Of a stretch of DNA of 64,000 nucleotides, positions 34,452 to 42,715 are shown in pieces; the first letter of the stretch is position 1, and every line of letters starts with the position of its first letter. This stretch comes from an uncultured Lachnospiraceae bacterium (GTDB lineage: Bacteria > Bacillota > Clostridia > Lachnospirales > Lachnospiraceae), in the NCBI GenBank assembly GCA_910579465.1, contig CAJTUB010000004.1, forward strand, positions 436-64,435, in the 5' to 3' direction. The notes beneath the pieces were generated by a model. The model did no database searches, was not told the origin of the DNA, and worked only from the letters and a program-made list of their open reading frames with translations. A program made the translations under genes and the position numbers.

Positions 34452-34808
34452 ATGGAGTATCTGATTGCATTTCTTGTAGGAGGCGCCATCTGCGCGCTGG
34501 TGCAGGTGCTGATGGACCAGACAAAGCTGCAGCCTGGCCGGATTATGGTGCTTTTGGTGTGCGGCGGCGCGCTGTTAAGCGCAGTCGGTGTTTATGCTCC
34601 GTTTAAGGAATGGGCAGGGGCAGGCGCCTCGGTGCCGCTGACCGGCTTCGGGCATACGCTGTTTGAAGGAGTGAAAAAGGCGGTAGATGAAAGTGGTTTT
34701 CTCGGAATTTTTAAAGGCGGCTTTACCGCCTCTGCAGTCGGAATCAGTGCAGCGCTGGTATTCGGATATCTGGCGTCCCTTGTATTCAAATCCAAGATGA
34801 AAGATTGA
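34452..34808 (+). CDS. spoVAE: Stage V sporulation protein AE
   Basis: This 118-residue membrane protein has the SpoVAE pattern LIAFLVGGAICALVQVLMDQT and GAGASVPLTGFGHTLFEGVKK. It shares sequence features with SpoVAC, its partner in the DPA channel. The ATG follows the spoVAD stop codon with no gap, and GGGAGGAAA in the end of spoVAD supplies the ribosome site, so translation is coupled. Confidence 0.94.
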   Translation: MEYLIAFLVGGAICALVQVLMDQTKLQPGRIMVLLVCGGALLSAVGVYAPFKEWAGAGASVPLTGFGHTLFEGVKKAVDESGFLGIFKGGFTASAVGISAALVFGYLASLVFKSKMKD

Positions 34809-34845
34809 AAAGATTGTGAAAACAGGGATTTTGCCTGCATTCTGC

Positions 34846-34874
34846 TTGCCTTTTTGAAAATATCGTGCTATACT
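34846..34874 (+). promoter_or_regulatory. Promoter upstream of a hairpin-rich leader or small RNA
   Basis: TTGCCT (34846-34851), a 17-bp spacer and TATACT (34869-34874). The -35 box and spacer match the 27.2-kb promoter exactly over 21 bp. Confidence 0.8.
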
Positions 34875-34880
34875 ATAAAG

Positions 34881-35000
34881 CGTGTTTCCTGTGACAATGT
34901 GAGAACAGGCGCCGCGGGAGGCGAAGCCCCTGCGGCAGAGGGATAACCGCTGCTTGTAAGAGGGGAGCCGCACTTCGTGCAACGCCCCTTTTCCTTTTTC
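34881..35000 (+). ncRNA. Candidate small RNA or attenuator leader
   Basis: Between a good promoter and a terminator there are about 120 nt with no open frame. A strong hairpin GCCGCGGGAGGC/GCCCCTGCGGC (about 34911-34937) is followed by the motif GCTTGTAAG shared with the composite repeats. A terminator GGGGAGCCGCAC-TTC-GTGCAACGCCCC follows with TTTTCCTTTTT. An outer pair CCTGTGAC/GTCACAGG brackets the region. The next start codon is 136 bp further on, so this may be a stand-alone RNA or a premature-termination leader. It matches none of the common RNAs I know (6S, SRP RNA, tmRNA, RNase P). Confidence 0.5.
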
Positions 35001-35136
35001 AGTCACAGGAAGGATTTTGCCGCGTTTCTATATGGAACAATGGAACATTAATTTTTCTGGAATAAAGCAGAGGCGGGAGTTCCGGGCGGACTTGTCCGCT
35101 TTGCTGTTTTATTTGCAGGATTCAGAAAAGAGGAAG

Positions 35137-36267
35137 ATGATGATGAGAAAAAAGATTTTTGCAGCCGTGCTTTGTACGGCAATGGGATTGGCAGTATGTG
35201 CCTGCAAGGGGACGACTCCGACGGAGTCGGAGTTCCCGACCGTACGGGTGCCGGAAAAAACGGCTACGCCTGCGGTGTCAGCGACGCCTGCACCGACAGG
35301 AGGCGGACAGGAGGAGGTTCCGCTTACCGATTATGAAACGTATGTTGCGATAACGAAGCTGCCAAAGGATTACGTCGGGTTTCCGGTAGAAAAGGTAACA
35401 GATGCGGAAATAGAGGCGTATTTCAAGGAAGTGCTGGAACGGAATAAGTGGTTAGAGGAGCGGGACCGTGCCGTGCAGAACGGGGACGTTGCCAACATTG
35501 ACTTTACCGGATACCTGGACGGCGAGGCGTTTGAAGGCGGAGCAGATACGGGATTTGACCTTCAAATCGGCTCCGGCGGTTTTATCGACGGCTTTGAGGA
35601 AGGTCTGATCGGCGCCAAAAAGGGAGAAGCAAGGACGTTAAATCTGACGTTTCCGGAAGTGTATCCGATTAATCCGGATATGGCAGGGAAGGAAGTCGTA
35701 TTTGAGGTCAAGGTAAACAGCGTTTCCGAGTATGTACTGCCGGAGCTGACGGACGACTTTGTAAAGGAGCTGACAGAAGAGGAATATACGACGGTGGAGG
35801 CGTTCCGGGAGTATTCCATAGATGCCCTGACGAAAGACAAGCAGTATCTGGCTATAATTGAGTATCTGGTAGAAAATTCCGAGTTTCCGGAGCTGAATGA
35901 GGAATATATCACAGCAAGCCTTGATTCCATGAAGGCTTATTATCAGATGTATGCGGTGATGTACGGTGTAGATCTGGAAACGTTTATGGGAATGATGGGC
36001 GTACCGGATGCGAAGGCGTTCTGGGACGATATGGAAGCGGAGATACGCCGTATGGAGAAGGAGCGCATCGTACTTTACTGCGTAGCAAAGGCAGAAGGCA
36101 TTACCCTGACCGAAGAGGAGTTTACGAAGTATGCGACGGAGCTTGCAGAAAGTTATCAGCAGACGCTGGAGCAGTTCCTGGAGGAAAAGGAAAGAAAGTA
36201 CGTGGAGCAGAGTCTTATGATGGAACGCGCATTGGAATTTCTTTTGGAAAATGTAACTGAAAAGTAA
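35137..36267 (+). CDS. Trigger-factor-like peptidyl-prolyl isomerase lipoprotein
   Basis: This is a 376-residue lipoprotein. The signal peptide runs through LAVCAC, with Cys23 as the likely lipid site. A Pro/Thr-rich linker (about 25-60) follows. The FKBP-type domain (about 100-200) has VANIDFTGYLDGEAFEGG and FIDGFEEGLIGAKKGE. The C-terminal half resembles the trigger-factor helical arms. It probably folds exported proteins at the outer membrane face. Three adjacent ATGs (35137, 35140, 35143) are possible; AAAGAGGAAG is upstream. Confidence 0.85.
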   Translation: MMMRKKIFAAVLCTAMGLAVCACKGTTPTESEFPTVRVPEKTATPAVSATPAPTGGGQEEVPLTDYETYVAITKLPKDYVGFPVEKVTDAEIEAYFKEVLERNKWLEERDRAVQNGDVANIDFTGYLDGEAFEGGADTGFDLQIGSGGFIDGFEEGLIGAKKGEARTLNLTFPEVYPINPDMAGKEVVFEVKVNSVSEYVLPELTDDFVKELTEEEYTTVEAFREYSIDALTKDKQYLAIIEYLVENSEFPELNEEYITASLDSMKAYYQMYAVMYGVDLETFMGMMGVPDAKAFWDDMEAEIRRMEKERIVLYCVAKAEGITLTEEEFTKYATELAESYQQTLEQFLEEKERKYVEQSLMMERALEFLLENVTEK

Positions 36268-36275
36268 AAATTGTA

Positions 36276-36304
36276 TTGAATGTTATACAAACATGGTGTA
36301 TAAT
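36276..36304 (+). promoter_or_regulatory. Promoter of argF
   Basis: TTGAAT (36276-36281), a 17-bp spacer and a perfect TATAAT (36299-36304), about 28 bp upstream of the start codon. No clear ArgR box was found. Confidence 0.8.
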
Positions 36305-36331
36305 TATTAAAAAGACAAAGGGGGAACTGCA

Positions 36332-37276
36332 ATGAATTTAAAAGGCCGTTCGTTTTTGACATTGAAGGATTATTCGCCGGAGGAGATTTCGTACCTGCTT
36401 GACCTGGCAGCAGAGCTGAAGGCAAAGAAGAAGCAGGGGATTACCGGAAACAGCCTGAAGGGGAAAAATATTGCATTGATTTTTGAAAAGCCGTCTACGA
36501 GGACGCGTTGCTCCTTTACCATCGGCTGTATTGATGAGGGCGGACATCCGGAGTATCTCGGCAAGGAGGATATCCAGCTCGGACACAAGGAGAGTGTTGA
36601 GGATACGGCGCGTGTGCTCGGGAGGATGTTTGACGGTATCGAGTTCCGCGGCTTTTCCCAGGAGACTGTGGAGAAGCTTGCAAAGTACAGCGGTGTGCCG
36701 GTGTGGAACGGTCTGACGGATCTGTATCATCCGACGCAGATTCTGGCGGACTTTCTGACGATGCGTGAGCATCTTGGGGCTTTAAAGGGAAAGAAGCTGG
36801 TGTTTGCAGGCGACGGACGCAATAATATGGCAAACAGCCTGATGATTGGTTCGGCAAAAATGGGGGTTCATTTTACGATTCTGGCGCCGGAGGAGCTCTG
36901 GCCGCAGGAGAGCCTGGTGGCACTCTGCAGGGAATATGCAAAGGAATCCGGTAGTGAAATTACCATTACGAAGGAGCTGGACGCCGTAAAGGGTGCCGAT
37001 GTGATTTATACCGATGTGTGGTGTTCTATGGGCGAAGAGGATAAGGCGGCGGAGCGTGTCGCCCTGCTGCGTCCGTATCAGGTCAATGCAGAGCTGATGG
37101 CACGCACCGGAAAGGATGGCACGATTCTGTTGCACTGCCTGCCGGCGGTAAAGGGCAACGAGGTGACGGCGGACGTGTTTGAAAAGTATGCCGATGTAGT
37201 GTTCGACGAGGCAGAAAACCGCATGCATACCATTAAGGCGGTTATGGTGGCGACGCTTGGAAACCTGGATGCCTAA
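36332..37276 (+). CDS. argF: Ornithine carbamoyltransferase
   Basis: This 314-residue cytosolic enzyme makes citrulline from ornithine and carbamoyl phosphate. Carbamoyl-phosphate motif STRT (residues 55-58 in FEKPSTRTRC), the HPTQ motif in LYHPTQILADF (near 132), the ornithine-side SMGEED segment, and the HCLPA catalytic loop (near 268) are all present. The GGGGG-type site precedes the ATG. It is monocistronic, with no other arginine genes nearby. Catabolic versions (arcB) share these motifs, but no arc genes are seen, so the biosynthetic role is preferred. Confidence 0.92.
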   Translation: MNLKGRSFLTLKDYSPEEISYLLDLAAELKAKKKQGITGNSLKGKNIALIFEKPSTRTRCSFTIGCIDEGGHPEYLGKEDIQLGHKESVEDTARVLGRMFDGIEFRGFSQETVEKLAKYSGVPVWNGLTDLYHPTQILADFLTMREHLGALKGKKLVFAGDGRNNMANSLMIGSAKMGVHFTILAPEELWPQESLVALCREYAKESGSEITITKELDAVKGADVIYTDVWCSMGEEDKAAERVALLRPYQVNAELMARTGKDGTILLHCLPAVKGNEVTADVFEKYADVVFDEAENRMHTIKAVMVATLGNLDA

Positions 37277-37318
37277 GAGAAAAGGCGTGTTTTCTAAGAA
37301 ATCTAATCAATTTCTAAT

Positions 37319-37347
37319 TTGCTTTTTGGCGAAACCTCTTGTATGAT
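37319..37347 (+). promoter_or_regulatory. Promoter of the LiaF-like gene
   Basis: TTGCTT (37319-37324), a 17-bp spacer and TATGAT (37342-37347), about 40 bp upstream of ATG 37390. Confidence 0.75.
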
Positions 37348-37389
37348 AAAGATAGAAAGACAAAACCGTTTTTGAGAGAGGTAGAGCTT

Positions 37390-38220
37390 ATGAAGAAAAA
37401 TAATTATGTCGGCATCGTGTTAGGACTGCTGTTTCTGGTAATCGGCGGCGGTTATCTGGCGGAAGTAGTAGGAATTGTCGAGGAATTTACGATTTTCTTT
37501 GACGGATGGTGGACACTGTTTATTATCGTTCCGTGTTTTTGCGGGCTGCTTGGAAGAGGCGGCGAGAAGGTTGGTTACTTAATCGGGATTGCCATCGGGC
37601 TGTTCTTCCTTTTATCGGCGCAGGATGTTCTGGACTCCGACAAGCTGTGGGCGCTGATTCTGGCAGCAGGCTGCATTTTGCTCGGTCTGAATCTGGTACT
37701 TCCAAAAAAAAACAGGAGGGCAAAGGAGGAGGAGCGGGAGAGCGTAGTGGAGGACCGCTTTGACCGCGCAGAGCATGTAACGGCTGAGGCATCGTCGTAT
37801 ACGGTGCAGGAGGACGGCGTGGTATGCGAGGAGGTGCCGGAGGTCACAGTGGAGCCTTCCGATACTTCGTATCAGGAGCAGGACACCGGGGAACAGGTGG
37901 TGTGTTCCGCAGTGTTTGCCGGACGGGATATCCGTGTGGACAATTCAGGCTTTTACGGCGCCAATTTGTCGGCAATATTCGGCGGAATTGACTTAAATCT
38001 GAAGAATGCGATTATCAGAAGGAATGTGACGATTGAAGTAAAGGCAGTGTTCGGCGGGATTGACATTGTACTGCCCTCCAATGTGCGTGTTGTGGTAGAT
38101 GTTACGCCGATTCTCGGCGGTGTGAATAACGGAACGCGGACGCCGCTCGGTGCGGATGAAAATACGCCGACGGTTTATATCAAGGGAACCTGCCTGTTTG
38201 GCGGAGTTGAAGTGAAATAA
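37390..38220 (+). CDS. LiaF-like membrane protein
   Basis: This 276-residue protein has four short transmembrane helices in its first 105 residues (GIVLGLLFLVIGGGYLAEVVG, TLFIIVPCFCGLLG, GYLIGIAIGLFFLLSA, LWALILAAGCILLGLNLVL). An acidic linker is followed by a C-terminal beta-helix-like domain with repeated GGIDLNL and GGIDIVLP units, typical of LiaF and related cell-envelope stress proteins. No LiaRS two-component genes are adjacent. An in-frame extension to 37339 has no ribosome site. It is followed 16 bp later by a small conserved gene. Confidence 0.82.
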   Translation: MKKNNYVGIVLGLLFLVIGGGYLAEVVGIVEEFTIFFDGWWTLFIIVPCFCGLLGRGGEKVGYLIGIAIGLFFLLSAQDVLDSDKLWALILAAGCILLGLNLVLPKKNRRAKEEERESVVEDRFDRAEHVTAEASSYTVQEDGVVCEEVPEVTVEPSDTSYQEQDTGEQVVCSAVFAGRDIRVDNSGFYGANLSAIFGGIDLNLKNAIIRRNVTIEVKAVFGGIDIVLPSNVRVVVDVTPILGGVNNGTRTPLGADENTPTVYIKGTCLFGGVEVK

Positions 38221-38236
38221 AAAGGCGGAGGCTTTT

Positions 38237-38590
38237 ATGTACGAGGAGCGAGTGGTGCTGTGCGCCAGCAATGCCTATGAACAGAAGTATTATTTAAATG
38301 AGGATTTTGCGGCGCTTCCACAGGCGGTCCGGGATGAGCTAAAGGTAATGTGCGTGCTTTACACGGAGGACGTGGGAGGTGTTCTTTCCCTGGTGTTCGA
38401 AGAGGACGGGACACTGGTCTTTGAGGTGAATGCCGATGAGGGTGACCTGCTCTTTGACGAAATCGGGAGCGTACTTTTGATTAAGCGCCTGCAGGAAGAG
38501 AAAAGAGAGCTGCTTGCGGCGTTGGAGCTTTATTTCAGGGTATTCTTTTTAGGAGAGGATGCCGGGGAGCTTTCTCCCATAGAGCCTTAA
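38237..38590 (+). CDS. Conserved hypothetical protein (DUF6145-like)
   Basis: This is a 117-residue soluble acidic protein. The pattern YEERVVLCASNAYEQKYYLN, then VMCVLYTEDVGGVLSLVFEED, resembles short proteins widespread in Lachnospiraceae that I recall as DUF6145; I am not certain of the number. There is no signal peptide or membrane helix. The AAAGGCGGAGG site precedes the ATG. It is co-transcribed with the LiaF-like gene and followed by a terminator. Confidence 0.75.
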   Translation: MYEERVVLCASNAYEQKYYLNEDFAALPQAVRDELKVMCVLYTEDVGGVLSLVFEEDGTLVFEVNADEGDLLFDEIGSVLLIKRLQEEKRELLAALELYFRVFFLGEDAGELSPIEP

Positions 38591-38604
38591 TAAATGATAA
38601 AACA

Positions 38605-38651
38605 GTGCGAGGGGCAGCAGACACCGGAAGGTCTTTGCACCCTCGCTTTTT
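38605..38651 (+). terminator. Intrinsic terminator before coaX
   Basis: GTGCGAGGG pairs with CCCTCGC and its flanks around a long loop, followed by five T residues. It ends immediately before the coaX ribosome site CAGGAGG, so coaX must be read from a promoter in or before it, or by read-through. Confidence 0.8.
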
Positions 38652-38666
38652 CAGGAGGAAAATACG

Positions 38667-39452
38667 ATGTTGCTTGCGGTTGATGTAGGAAATACGAATA
38701 TTACCTGTGGTATTTTTGACGGGGAAGACCTGTTTACGACGTTCCGGCTGATGACAAAGGAAAAGCGTACCTCGGACGAATATGGTCTCTGGTTCTGCGG
38801 GATTGTGGAAAACCGCGGAATCAAAAAGGAGCAGATTACGGACGTGATTATTGCGTCGGTCGTGCCGGACGTGATGCACTCGCTGGTAAATTCCATGCTG
38901 AAGTATTTTTCCTGTAAGCCGCTGATTGTAGGCGCAGGGACAAAGACAGGCTTAAGGATTGCGGCGACGAATCCGAAGGAAATCGGAGCGGACCGTGTGG
39001 TAGATGCGGTGGCTGCCTATGAGCTGTACGGAGGTCCGGTGCTTGTGATTGACTTCGGGACTGCAACGACCTATGACCTTGTGACGAAGGACGGCGAGTT
39101 TGCCGCTGGTGTGACAAGTCCGGGAATTGCAATTTCTGCCAATGCGCTCTGGAATGAGGCGGCAAAGCTGCCGAAAATCGAAATCCGTAAGCCGGAGTCG
39201 ATTCTGGCGAAGGAGACAATCTCCAGTATGCAGGCAGGGCTTGTGTATGGGACAATAGGGCAGACCGAGTATATTGTTAGGAAAATGATAGAGGAATCCG
39301 GCTTTCCGGAGGTAAAGGTAGTAGCAACCGGGGGTCTGGGGCGTATTATTGCAGAGGAGACCGATTGTATTGAAGCATATGACCCGATGCTTACGATGAA
39401 GGGGCTGTACCTGATTTACCGCCGTAACAAGGGGCAGGGAAAAGAGCGATGA
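38667..39452 (+). CDS. coaX: Type III pantothenate kinase
   Basis: This 261-residue cytosolic enzyme catalyses the first step of CoA synthesis without feedback inhibition by CoA. It has the N-terminal phosphate-binding motif LLAVDVGNTNITCGIFDG with the essential Asp6, GADRVVDAVAAYELYGGP, and IDFGTATTYDLV. A CoaX-type C-terminal GGLGRIIAEET is also seen. CAGGAGG precedes the ATG. It overlaps dusB by 4 bp, a common pairing in Clostridia. Confidence 0.95.
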   Translation: MLLAVDVGNTNITCGIFDGEDLFTTFRLMTKEKRTSDEYGLWFCGIVENRGIKKEQITDVIIASVVPDVMHSLVNSMLKYFSCKPLIVGAGTKTGLRIAATNPKEIGADRVVDAVAAYELYGGPVLVIDFGTATTYDLVTKDGEFAAGVTSPGIAISANALWNEAAKLPKIEIRKPESILAKETISSMQAGLVYGTIGQTEYIVRKMIEESGFPEVKVVATGGLGRIIAEETDCIEAYDPMLTMKGLYLIYRRNKGQGKER

Positions 39453-40435
39453 CAGGGAGAGGGTTACAGATCGGAACGGTAAAGACGGACGGGATTCTCG
39501 TTCTGGGGCCGATGGCAGGGGTGACTGACCTGCCGTTCCGGTGTCTCTGCAAGGAGCAGGGGGCGGCATTGATTTATACCGAAATGGTAAGCGCAAAGGG
39601 AATCCATTATAACAATAAGAATACGAAAAGCCTGCTAGAAACCGCAGAATGCGAGCGCCCGGTTGCCATTCAGCTGTTCGGGGAGGACGCAGCAGTGATG
39701 AGCGAGGCGGCAAAGCGGATTGAAGAGCTGCCGTTTGATATCCTGGACATCAATATGGGGTGTCCGGTGCCAAAGGTAGTAAATAACGGGGAGGGCTCGG
39801 CACTGATGAAGGAGCCGAAAAAGGCGGGAGCCATTATTGAGGCGGTCGCCGGAGCCATCCGCAAGCCGGTTACGGTAAAAATCCGCAAGGGTTTCGGGAG
39901 GGAGGATGCCAATGCGCCGGAACTTGCAAGGATTGCCGAGGCGTGCGGTGCGGCGGCGGTTGCGGTCCACGGTCGTACGAGGGAGCAGTATTACAGCGGC
40001 AGGGCAGACTGGGAGATTATCCGGAGGGTAAAGGAAGCGGTGAAAATCCCGGTCATCGGGAACGGGGATATTTTTACCCCGCAGGACGCGGCGCGGATGC
40101 TTTCCGAAACAGGCTGCGACGGTCTGATGCTGGCGCGGGGCGTGCAGGGGGACCCGTGGCTGTTTTCGCGGGTAAACCACTATCTTGCCACCGGAGAGCT
40201 TTTAGGGAAACCAAAGCTCTCTGATTTGATTGAAACCATACTCCGGCATGCAAGGCTGCAGCTGGAGTTTAAGGGGGAATATCTCGGAATGCGGGAAATG
40301 CGGAAGCATGTTGCCTGGTATACGACAGGGTATCCGCATTCCGCAAAGCTACGCGTGAAAATCAACGCAGTGGAAACGATGGAAGAGCTGGAGACGCTGC
40401 TAGAAGAATATGCCACGGAAAATGAGCGCCCGTGA
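39449..40435 (+). CDS. dusB: tRNA-dihydrouridine synthase
   Basis: This 328-residue FMN enzyme reduces uridines in the tRNA D loop. The FMN-binding start is LVLGPMAGVTDLPFR, the catalytic Cys105 sits in DINMGCPVPKV, and AVHGRTREQYYSG and GNGDIFTPQDA line the phosphate and FMN sites. The C-terminal helical domain binds tRNA. Length and motifs match Firmicute DusB. The start overlaps coaX; a terminator follows. Confidence 0.94.
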   Translation: MTGRGLQIGTVKTDGILVLGPMAGVTDLPFRCLCKEQGAALIYTEMVSAKGIHYNNKNTKSLLETAECERPVAIQLFGEDAAVMSEAAKRIEELPFDILDINMGCPVPKVVNNGEGSALMKEPKKAGAIIEAVAGAIRKPVTVKIRKGFGREDANAPELARIAEACGAAAVAVHGRTREQYYSGRADWEIIRRVKEAVKIPVIGNGDIFTPQDAARMLSETGCDGLMLARGVQGDPWLFSRVNHYLATGELLGKPKLSDLIETILRHARLQLEFKGEYLGMREMRKHVAWYTTGYPHSAKLRVKINAVETMEELETLLEEYATENERP

Positions 40436-40440
40436 CAGGG

Positions 40441-40468
40441 GGAAGCGCCTGGGTTTCCGCTTTTTTAG
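40441..40468 (+). terminator. Intrinsic terminator after dusB
   Basis: GGAAGCG pairs with CGCTTTTTT around a ten-base loop, giving a short stem with a T-rich side directly after the dusB stop. Confidence 0.6.
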
Positions 40469-40480
40469 ATACCTTAAAAG

Positions 40481-40666
40481 GTTCCGGGGGCTGTACGGCA
40501 GCTTATTTTTGCATTTGTCCGAAGGACCGCAGCTTTTAGCGTAGCCGGAATCGCCTCTTAGGGCTGGTTAGGCGCGAGGACGCTCCCGAGCGGCTTAACA
40601 GCATTTAGAGGAAGTCCGGTGAAGCGTTTGCGCATGAAAAAATAAGCTGCCGTACAGCTCCGGAAC
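40481..40666 (+). repeat. Composite inverted repeat, copy C (core on plus strand)
   Basis: Near-perfect arms of about 33 bp lie at 40481-40514 and 40634-40666 (one bulge and one or two mismatches). They enclose the conserved core, including GTCCGAAGGACCGC, GGCGCGAGGACGC and AGAGGAAGTCCGG. The arm sequence differs from copies A, B and D/E except at the TTATTTTTGCAT boundary. It lies in the 481-bp gap between dusB and asd; the rest of the gap holds only the asd promoter. Confidence 0.85.
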
Positions 40667-40800
40667 ATAAGAGGACATACAAAATGAGGAAAACGGGGCG
40701 TATGCCGCGCGGATTTTCGTCAGAATAGGCAAAAGACAGGTCAAAATACGGCAGAAACTAAGCAATAGTGACGAAAAAACTGTTGGATGAAAAATACAGG

Positions 40801-40829
40801 TTGATTTTTTAGTAAAAACAGTGTATGAT
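40801..40829 (+). promoter_or_regulatory. Promoter of asd
   Basis: TTGATT (40801-40806), a 17-bp spacer and TATGAT (40824-40829), about 88 bp upstream of the start codon. The leader shows no lysine riboswitch. Confidence 0.75.
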
Positions 40830-40916
40830 AGTCAAAGACAAATGTACGCGACAGAAAAACAGGCTGCCGTAGACCAGTGTCCGCAGGGAATGCGGAGAAG
40901 ACGGAGGTAGAGTAAC

Positions 40917-41999
40917 ATGGCAAAGTTAAAGGTTGGTATTTTAGGTGCAACGGGTATGGTAGGACAGAGGTTTATTTCCCTGTTAGAGAATCATCCGTGG
41001 TTTGAGGTCGTGACGGTGGCGGCAAGTCCGAGAAGCGCCGGAAAGACCTATGAAGAGGCAGTAGGGGACCGTTGGAAGATGACGACGCCGATGCCGGAGG
41101 CAGTAAAGAAGCTGGTAGTAAAGAATGTAAACGAGGTGGAGGCAGTTGCCGCAACGGTTGACTTTGTATTTAGTGCCGTGGATATGACAAAGGACGAGAT
41201 TAAGGCAATCGAGGAAGCGTATGCAAAGACCGAGACCCCGGTTGTTTCCAATAACAGTGCACACCGCTGGACGCCGGATGTGCCGATGGTAGTGCCGGAG
41301 ATTAATCCGGAGCATATGAAGGTAATCGAATTCCAGAAGAAGCGTCTCGGAACCTCCAGGGGCTTCGTGGCAGTAAAGCCGAACTGCTCCATCCAGAGCT
41401 ATGCCCCGGTGCTGACCGCATGGGCGGAGTTTGAGCCGTATGAGGTAGTAGCAACCACCTATCAGGCGATTTCCGGTGCAGGCAAGACGTTTAAGGACTG
41501 GCCGGAAATGGAGGGAAATATTATTCCGTTTATCGGCGGGGAAGAGGAAAAGAGCGAGAAGGAGCCGCTCCGTATCTGGGGCGAAATCAAGGACGGCGTG
41601 ATCGTTCCGGCAGTTTCCCCGGTGATTACCTGCCAGTGCATCCGTGTCCCGGTATTGAACGGTCATACGGCTGCCGTATTTGTAAAGTTTAAGAAGAAGG
41701 CAACGAAGGAGCAGCTGATTGAAAAGCTTGTAAATTTTAAAGGCGTTCCGCAGGAGCTCGGACTTCCGAGCGCGCCGAAGCACTTTATCCAGTACCTTGA
41801 GGAGGATAACCGTCCGCAGGTAGCGCTGGATGTAGATTATGAGAACGGCATGGGTATCAGTGTCGGCAGGCTCCGTGAGGATTCGGTCTATGACTGGAAG
41901 TTTGTCGGTCTTTCCCATAATACCGTGCGCGGCGCAGCAGGCGGTGCGGTGCTCTGCGCCGAGCTGTTAAAGGCGCAGGGGTATATTACGGAGAAATAA
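40917..41999 (+). CDS. asd: Aspartate-semialdehyde dehydrogenase
   Basis: This 360-residue NADP-dependent enzyme supplies precursors of lysine, diaminopimelate, threonine and methionine. It starts with the Rossmann motif VGILGATGMVGQRFI and has the catalytic Cys157 in VAVKPNCSIQ. The sequence and length are of the archaeal/fungal-like branch that is common in Clostridia, rather than the E. coli type. CGGAGGTAGAG precedes the ATG. It appears monocistronic; a stem built on GGGGCTGTTTGCA/TGCAACGGCTCC (42026-42059) follows the stop. Confidence 0.94.
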   Translation: MAKLKVGILGATGMVGQRFISLLENHPWFEVVTVAASPRSAGKTYEEAVGDRWKMTTPMPEAVKKLVVKNVNEVEAVAATVDFVFSAVDMTKDEIKAIEEAYAKTETPVVSNNSAHRWTPDVPMVVPEINPEHMKVIEFQKKRLGTSRGFVAVKPNCSIQSYAPVLTAWAEFEPYEVVATTYQAISGAGKTFKDWPEMEGNIIPFIGGEEEKSEKEPLRIWGEIKDGVIVPAVSPVITCQCIRVPVLNGHTAAVFVKFKKKATKEQLIEKLVNFKGVPQELGLPSAPKHFIQYLEEDNRPQVALDVDYENGMGISVGRLREDSVYDWKFVGLSHNTVRGAAGGAVLCAELLKAQGYITEK

Positions 42000-42059
42000 G
42001 GCGGGGATTCTGGAAGAAAAAGCCGGGGCTGTTTGCAAAATAAAAAATGCAACGGCTCC

Positions 42060-42328
42060 GGGCGTGGCGGCTTCCTACAAGCGGCAGACATTTCTTTGCT
42101 GCAAAAGGGGAGAAGTACTGCCTTATTTTGCAGGCGCAACGCTCCGCCGGACTTCCTCTAAGTGCTGTTAAGCCGCTCGGTGGCGTCCTCGCGCCTAACC
42201 AGCCCTAAGAGGTGATTCCGGCTGCGCTAAAAGCGCGGTCCTTCGGACAAATGCAAAATAAGGCAGTATTTCTCCCCTTTTTACAGGTAGTTGTGTTTTT
42301 CTATCGCTTGTAAGAAGCTGCCACGCCC
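42060..42328 (-). repeat. Composite inverted repeat, copy D (core on minus strand)
   Basis: Inner arms of 30 bp (42103-42132 and 42252-42281) pair with a single G-T wobble. Outer arms of 24 bp (42060-42083 and 42305-42328) pair with two wobbles and include CTTACAAGC-like sequence. The core between them is on the minus strand and contains TTGTCCGAAGGACCGC and CCGGAATCACCTCTTAG. It is the first of three repeat elements in the 1.2-kb non-coding stretch between asd and the exporter gene. Confidence 0.87.
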
Positions 42329-42441
42329 GAAGCCGATGTACTTCGTGTGGCAGCCCTCGTGTTTACTTCGCGGAAAGTAAACCTTCACTCACACAATCTA
42401 TTTATGTCCGTCAGGGCACATGAAAATAAGCGCGTTATTTA

Positions 42442-42533
42442 GGAAAACGCTGATGAAAGTGTTCCCGCACCGGATTTGCGCTGCGAAGCAGCAGATTCTG
42501 CGGTAAATCCGTGTGCATCCGCCGGAGGCTTTG
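42442..42533 (+). repeat. 92-bp structured repeat, copy 1
   Basis: It aligns over its full 92 bp with 42899-42990. It has a first stem built on GGAAAACGCT...AGTGTTCCC and a second on GGATTTGCGCTGC-GAA-GCAGC with a closing AAATCC. It ends GCATCCGCCGGAGGCTTTG and is followed by AGGAAG, as in copy 2. No coding potential. Confidence 0.75.
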
Positions 42534-42715
42534 AGGAAGCGGTGATTTCATTAGTGCTTCTTTAGTTACAGCCTTTGTTCTCCGGACATTTCTTCTATAT
42601 AGATTCATACATTTTCGCTCTTGCTTTATCGTACGGATAACGATATCATGGAAAATCAGAAAAGTCAACGAAAGGGTTTCCGGACTTCTATATTTTTAGC
42701 CGACTTTGGAAAGAG

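Noticed and set aside
34881..35000. Hairpin-rich leader considered as a cobalamin or other known riboswitch.
   Set aside because: No B12-box or other conserved aptamer core could be found.
40983..41918. Minus-strand frame of 311 codons opposite asd.
   Set aside because: The asd frame has all catalytic motifs; the antisense frame is rich in Arg, His and Cys, as expected of a shadow.
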